55,167 nt of DNA from positions 1 to 55,167 of the forward strand of contig PHBP01000013.1 in assembly GCA_002842035.1 (NCBI GenBank), read 5' to 3'. The DNA comes from Candidatus Cloacimonetes bacterium HGW-Cloacimonetes-2 (GTDB lineage: Bacteria; Cloacimonadota; Cloacimonadia; Cloacimonadales; Cloacimonadaceae). The position numbers and the translations under genes were made by a program. Positions 51,690 through 55,167 of the stretch are shown here, in pieces. The notes beneath the pieces were generated by a model. The model was not told where the DNA came from. It did not search any database and saw nothing but the letters and a program-made list of their open reading frames with translations. The number at the start of each line of letters is the position of its first letter. Positions within the stretch are counted from its first letter, which is position 1.

Positions 51690-54602
51690 TTACTTGATCA
51701 GGCTGATCCTATGCACCAGGATACCGCCCTGCCAGTTTATCCTGATCGTATAGATCCCGCTGGGCAGGCTTTTCCCGCCTTGATCCAGCCCGTCAAAACT
51801 CTTTTCCAATCTCCCCATCACCGGGGCATTATCCCTGAATCTACGCACCAATTGTCCCCGGATATTATAGATGGACATACTGTAATCTCCCGCTTTGGGG
51901 AGCACGTATTCGAGCGTGGTGACGCTCCTGAAAGGATTGGGATATGCCCTGATATGCGGCATCAAAGGCATCGTAACATCATTATCATCATCCACCGGAG
52001 CCAATAGTTCATCCACCAGGCCCGGCAATAGCGGATTCACTCCGGCTGCCTGCATAAAGTAAAGCGGAGCCCCAAAGATCACGAGATTGCCCGCCTTGAT
52101 CGCCAGCGGATTACCCGCGCCACTACTGGTCGCACTCATCTGCGCCGTATAAAGCACATCCGTAGCCCCGCCAAAGGTATAGATCATCGGCAGCATCCCG
52201 TTCCAGGTAGGGCTCAGCTTCGCCGGATCCACATTCAAAACCGGATATTCTGTCGATTGCGCGCTGATCAAGCCCGCCGCATTATCATAGACCAGGCTGA
52301 TTCCCGGCAAAAAGCTCTCAAGAAAGCCCGGCGTAAAGGCAGAAGGTGTCTTCCAGCCGGAGATCACCAGCTTCCCGCCTCCCAGGAGGTAACCGCCCAG
52401 AGTATCGAGCGCATCAACGATCTGGATCTGGTTAAAATCGTCCGAATGCCACAGCACCACCTTGAAATCCCCCAAGGTATCCAGCCCCGGCATCCCCTGA
52501 GTATCCACATCCCAATGCACATAGTTATATGTCCCGAGCGCATCCTCGTAAAAATCATCCACCATCACGTCCGTGGGATTGATATTGGTGCCGGTGCCAT
52601 TGCGCGTCTCATCCACGACCAATAGATCCTGGGCAAAGCTAAAGCCCTGCGGTATCGCCTCTGCCTGATCCGAATCAAAACTTTGATATCCCTCCGCATC
52701 CACAGCCCTTACCACATAGCGGTAATGTACGCCATTCTGCAAGCCCTGATCGGTATAATTCAAGCCCGTAATCAATGCCTGATTTACCCTTTGCCAAGTC
52801 TCATCCTGAGGACTCTTGCGATAGAGATTATAGCCCGCCACGCCGGGAACCGTGAAGGCATCCCAGCTCAGCATCACGATCGCATTGGAGGCAAGGCACT
52901 GGTTGATATGCGGACGGCTGTAGTTATTGCCCCTCAGCAGAGTCCAATGGTTGAAATTGCTCTGGATAGTCGCTCCGCAGGGATCGTCACCCTCTATAAA
53001 TCCAACGTCATAGTAATTTGCCTGCCCGGCAGGACTTGCCATTACGAGGAGCGAATCCGCCGTCGAGCCCGGCATCCTCATCGGCACATCGATCCAAAAT
53101 TGAGTCGCGGTCGGACTGGTCGTCTTTGCCAAAATCTTGATATTGCCGCGCGGATCGGTGGGATGGTGCCAGGCGCTGTATTCGAGGGAGGGGATTCCCC
53201 TGCCAAAGATCCACTGGTCAAAGAATTGCTGCAGGCTCTGCCCGCTGATATTCTCCGCCATTGCCCGGAATTCCGCCGTGATTACATTGCCATCCCGATA
53301 GGTCGTAAACCACTCTTGCAAAAGCTGAAAGAACTGCGCATCGCCCAGCTTGAGCCTCAGCATATGCAGCACGGATGCCGCTTTTTCATAGGAGGGGGGT
53401 GTAAAATAGTTATTGAATGCCGGATCATAGATCGCCGGAGTCTGCCCGTAGCTATTTTCCCAGTTCTTGTAATACTCGTGAAAACTGCTGCGCACATACT
53501 CCACCGCGGAAGCCCAGCCCAGGCGTTTATCCGTCCAAATCTGCTCCGAATAGGTGGCAAAACCTTCCGAAAGCCAGACGTCCTTAAAGGTCAAAAAGCT
53601 TACCGCGTTGCCATACCACTGATGCGCAAGCTCGTGCGCCACTACGATCTCATAAGTCCCTTGCCCATTGATGATATAATTTCCCAGGGTCGTCATCGTC
53701 TGGTGTTCCATTGCCCCGTAGGTGCTCATTGAAACCACCGCATTGCCATATTTCTCAAAGGGATAGCTACCAAAGACCTGAGAGAAGTAATCTATCATCG
53801 CCGCCATCTGCGCCAGATCGTTCAAGGCGTTATTATATTGGCTCTGCAAGACGAAGTTTTTGATCGGGAGCGTTCCGTTCATCGCCGTCTGATCGATCTC
53901 CACATAGGGTCCGGCAGTGATGCAGACCAGGTAGGTCGTCATCGGGTGTTGCCCCAGCCAATGAGTTGTGCTGGTGCCATTTCCATTATTTACGATGCTC
54001 TCGCGCAGCCCGTTTGCCGCCACCTTCCAATCCGAGCGCATGGTCACGTGCAAATCCACGATCGCCTTGTCCCAGGGATGGTCGTAGCAGGGCCACCAAT
54101 AGCGAGCCGCATCCGGATCCGATATCGTGAAGATGGAATTTGCCGAAAAGATCATTCCGATATGATAGACATTGGGGGTGAGGACGGGATTCCCGGAGTA
54201 ATTGACGGTCGTGGTAAAGCTCTGTCCCGCAGCGATATTGAGATTGATATTGATCATCCCGCCGCTGTGGGTAAAGCTGGCAGGTGCATCATTTACGAGC
54301 ACGGAGCTTACACTGAGGCCTACCAGCTCATAGCTGATGCTGCTGAGGGCTTCCTCTGCCAATACGGTTGCTCTTACCGAACCGTTAATATAATTGGGAT
54401 TCTGGGTGATAGCAATGGTCAGCTCGTACTTTTGCACGTCAAAACCAGTCGCGGAATCCGCCCGGACGGCTTCGTATTCCCGGGGCATATACTGCAATTG
54501 CTGCAGCTCAGGCGGGACCAATCTCGGGCTGGGGATGGCATACAGCGCCAAAGCCAGCATTCCCAGTAAAAAAGATAGCGTTATAAATCTCATTTTCGGC
54601 AT
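51690..54602 (-). CDS. M1-family metallopeptidase with T9SS sorting domain
   Basis: The start ATG is 54602, 10 nt behind GGAG; a longer frame of 45 codons has no ribosome site. The 970-residue product has a signal peptide, the M1 beta-saddle domain, the exopeptidase loop YGAMEHQTM and the zinc site VVAHELAHQWYG with WLSEGFATY, giving His, His and Glu ligands. A DPARYWWPCYDHPWDK-like segment is typical of the family. An FN3-like domain (GVAGYNLYRKSPQDE) and a further beta domain follow, then a type A sorting domain with AYPNPFRSVTTLEY ending in RISLIK. It is a surface or secreted aminopeptidase for protein use. Confidence 0.95.
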   Translation of the reverse strand: MPKMRFITLSFLLGMLALALYAIPSPRLVPPELQQLQYMPREYEAVRADSATGFDVQKYELTIAITQNPNYINGSVRATVLAEEALSSISYELVGLSVSSVLVNDAPASFTHSGGMININLNIAAGQSFTTTVNYSGNPVLTPNVYHIGMIFSANSIFTISDPDAARYWWPCYDHPWDKAIVDLHVTMRSDWKVAANGLRESIVNNGNGTSTTHWLGQHPMTTYLVCITAGPYVEIDQTAMNGTLPIKNFVLQSQYNNALNDLAQMAAMIDYFSQVFGSYPFEKYGNAVVSMSTYGAMEHQTMTTLGNYIINGQGTYEIVVAHELAHQWYGNAVSFLTFKDVWLSEGFATYSEQIWTDKRLGWASAVEYVRSSFHEYYKNWENSYGQTPAIYDPAFNNYFTPPSYEKAASVLHMLRLKLGDAQFFQLLQEWFTTYRDGNVITAEFRAMAENISGQSLQQFFDQWIFGRGIPSLEYSAWHHPTDPRGNIKILAKTTSPTATQFWIDVPMRMPGSTADSLLVMASPAGQANYYDVGFIEGDDPCGATIQSNFNHWTLLRGNNYSRPHINQCLASNAIVMLSWDAFTVPGVAGYNLYRKSPQDETWQRVNQALITGLNYTDQGLQNGVHYRYVVRAVDAEGYQSFDSDQAEAIPQGFSFAQDLLVVDETRNGTGTNINPTDVMVDDFYEDALGTYNYVHWDVDTQGMPGLDTLGDFKVVLWHSDDFNQIQIVDALDTLGGYLLGGGKLVISGWKTPSAFTPGFLESFLPGISLVYDNAAGLISAQSTEYPVLNVDPAKLSPTWNGMLPMIYTFGGATDVLYTAQMSATSSGAGNPLAIKAGNLVIFGAPLYFMQAAGVNPLLPGLVDELLAPVDDDNDVTMPLMPHIRAYPNPFRSVTTLEYVLPKAGDYSMSIYNIRGQLVRRFRDNAPVMGRLEKSFDGLDQGGKSLPSGIYTIRINWQGGILVHRISLIK

Positions 54603-55063
54603 AATGGATATACTCCTGTAAAATCCTCTGGCATTATCAGATGCAAATCCTTTTCCACAATGCGGATTAGTTTGGGCTAACAAGGAGTAAAGGAGTAAGG
54701 AGGGGTTTTTTACCACAGAGAAAGCAGAGAAAAGCAAAGAACAGCAGAGGGGGGAGTGGGGACGTGGGGACGTGGTGGCGGGGGGACGTGGTGGCGTAGG
54801 GCGCAGTTAGGGGCGCATCGCGCCAAGTGCTGCGCAAAACGTAAAGGAGGTTTCCGAACCTCCTAATCCATAGAGAAAAAAATGAGATCTTCACCACAGA
54901 GAAGCAGAGAAAAGCAAAGAACAGCAGAGACTTTATCCAAAAAAGGGGAAAGAAGGAAATGAGGATGCCTGCATTTGGTAGTGCATTTACCCCATAGGTC
55001 ACCAATCTAATACCTAAGCGCAGCAAATCACTCATTAACTCATTAACTGATTAACTATTAACA
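54603..55063. other. Intergenic region with direct repeats and G-rich tract
   Basis: These 460 bp upstream of the M1 peptidase gene hold no gene. A 38-bp direct repeat (ACCACAGAGAAAGCAGAGAA start) occurs at 54712-54750 and 54893-54930, with one base inserted in the first. Between them is a G-rich tract (54749-54785) and an 8-bp stem AGGAGGTT-TCCG-AACCTCCT (54845-54864). Several ATTAACT-type 8-bp near-repeats lie at 55034-55061. Confidence 0.75.
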
Positions 55064-55140
55064 GCGCAAAGCGCCTTGCGCCCAAGTCCCGGAGGGACGA
55101 CATCCGATAGCGAGGGTGTGGAGCGAAGCGGAACCCCTCG
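55064..55140. repeat. Cluster of three hairpins at the window's right end
   Basis: GCGCAA/TTGCGC (55064-55081), GTCCC-GGA-GGGAC (55086-55098) and CGAGGG/CCCTCG (55111-55140) follow each other within 77 bp. No gene covers them. This could be the edge of a repeat element that continues past the window. Confidence 0.55.
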
Positions 55141-55167
55141 TAAGGATCAAACGCGAAAATCAATCAT

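Noticed and set aside
52683-53732. 349-residue open frame on the plus strand
   Set aside because: It is antisense to the M1 peptidase gene (HELAHQWYG zinc site) and has no recognisable features.

Overview
The window (about 55 kb, roughly half GC) reads as chromosome of an anaerobic, double-membraned bacterium. Four secreted proteins end in a type IX secretion (T9SS) type A sorting domain with the YPNPF(NP) motif. There is a DsbD-fed periplasmic redox operon, an electron-bifurcation-type NuoE/NuoF/NuoG-like set, a flavodiiron protein with ferritin, and a formiminotransferase-cyclodeaminase. Together these suggest the Fibrobacterota-Chlorobiota-Bacteroidota side of the tree, most likely a Cloacimonadota-like fermenter. 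No rRNA or tRNA gene is present to prove this, so the placement is inference.

Layout. (1) 1-437: the cut edge of a composite repeat array. (2) 438-10841, minus strand: a frameshifted T9SS cargo gene, then an operon-like run of EamA transporter, DsbD, Omp28-like lipoprotein, TlpA-like thioredoxin, outer-membrane beta-barrel and T9SS Omp28-like protein. (3) 11177-12517, plus: a LamG-type T9SS cargo gene followed by an inverted copy of the left-edge repeat. (4) 13611-16820, plus: two small lipoproteins, RuvX, MltG and an LPP20-like lipoprotein. (5) 16892-20006: iron alcohol dehydrogenase, TrmFO and a DUF3795 protein. (6) 20038-25602, minus: a three-subunit NAD(P)H/ferredoxin oxidoreductase resembling Stn/HydBC complexes. 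(7) 25856-34024, minus: seven tightly packed genes of unknown function (SPFH/zinc-ribbon protein, four-TM protein, coiled-coil membrane protein with an L7/L12-like tail, two paralogous helical proteins, bactofilin-like protein, ankyrin membrane protein), bracketed by 99-bp direct repeats that differ at one base. (8) 34645-39199: secreted beta-helix protein, PAS-GGDEF cyclase, ferritin and flavodiiron protein. (9) 39554-47274, minus: rpmE, DUF1385, prfA, CNNM/CorC protein, FTCD and a dihydropyrimidine-dehydrogenase-like fusion. (10) 47533-54602, minus: antiporter-EIIA fusion, pyrimidine nucleoside phosphorylase, a lone PhnE-type permease and an M1-peptidase T9SS cargo protein.

How the genes work together. 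The DsbD operon probably moves cytoplasmic reducing power to three periplasmic or surface thioredoxin-fold proteins. The Nuo-like set balances NADH, NADPH and ferredoxin in a fermenter. FprA and ferritin handle O2/NO and iron. The strongest candidate for an undescribed system is the seven-gene SPFH cluster. Its parts (scaffold protein with zinc ribbons, membrane proteins, coiled coils, a polymer-type beta-helix, ankyrin repeats) suggest a membrane-associated assembly, but no enzyme domain is visible in it.

Two intergenic repeat families stand out. Family 1 lies directly behind two T9SS cargo genes in the same relative orientation and combines 35-bp tandem repeats with dual perfect hairpins. 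Family 2 recurs at five loci, with 11-bp CTAG-containing tandem units at three of them and a shared GATTCAAGCAG-type tail.
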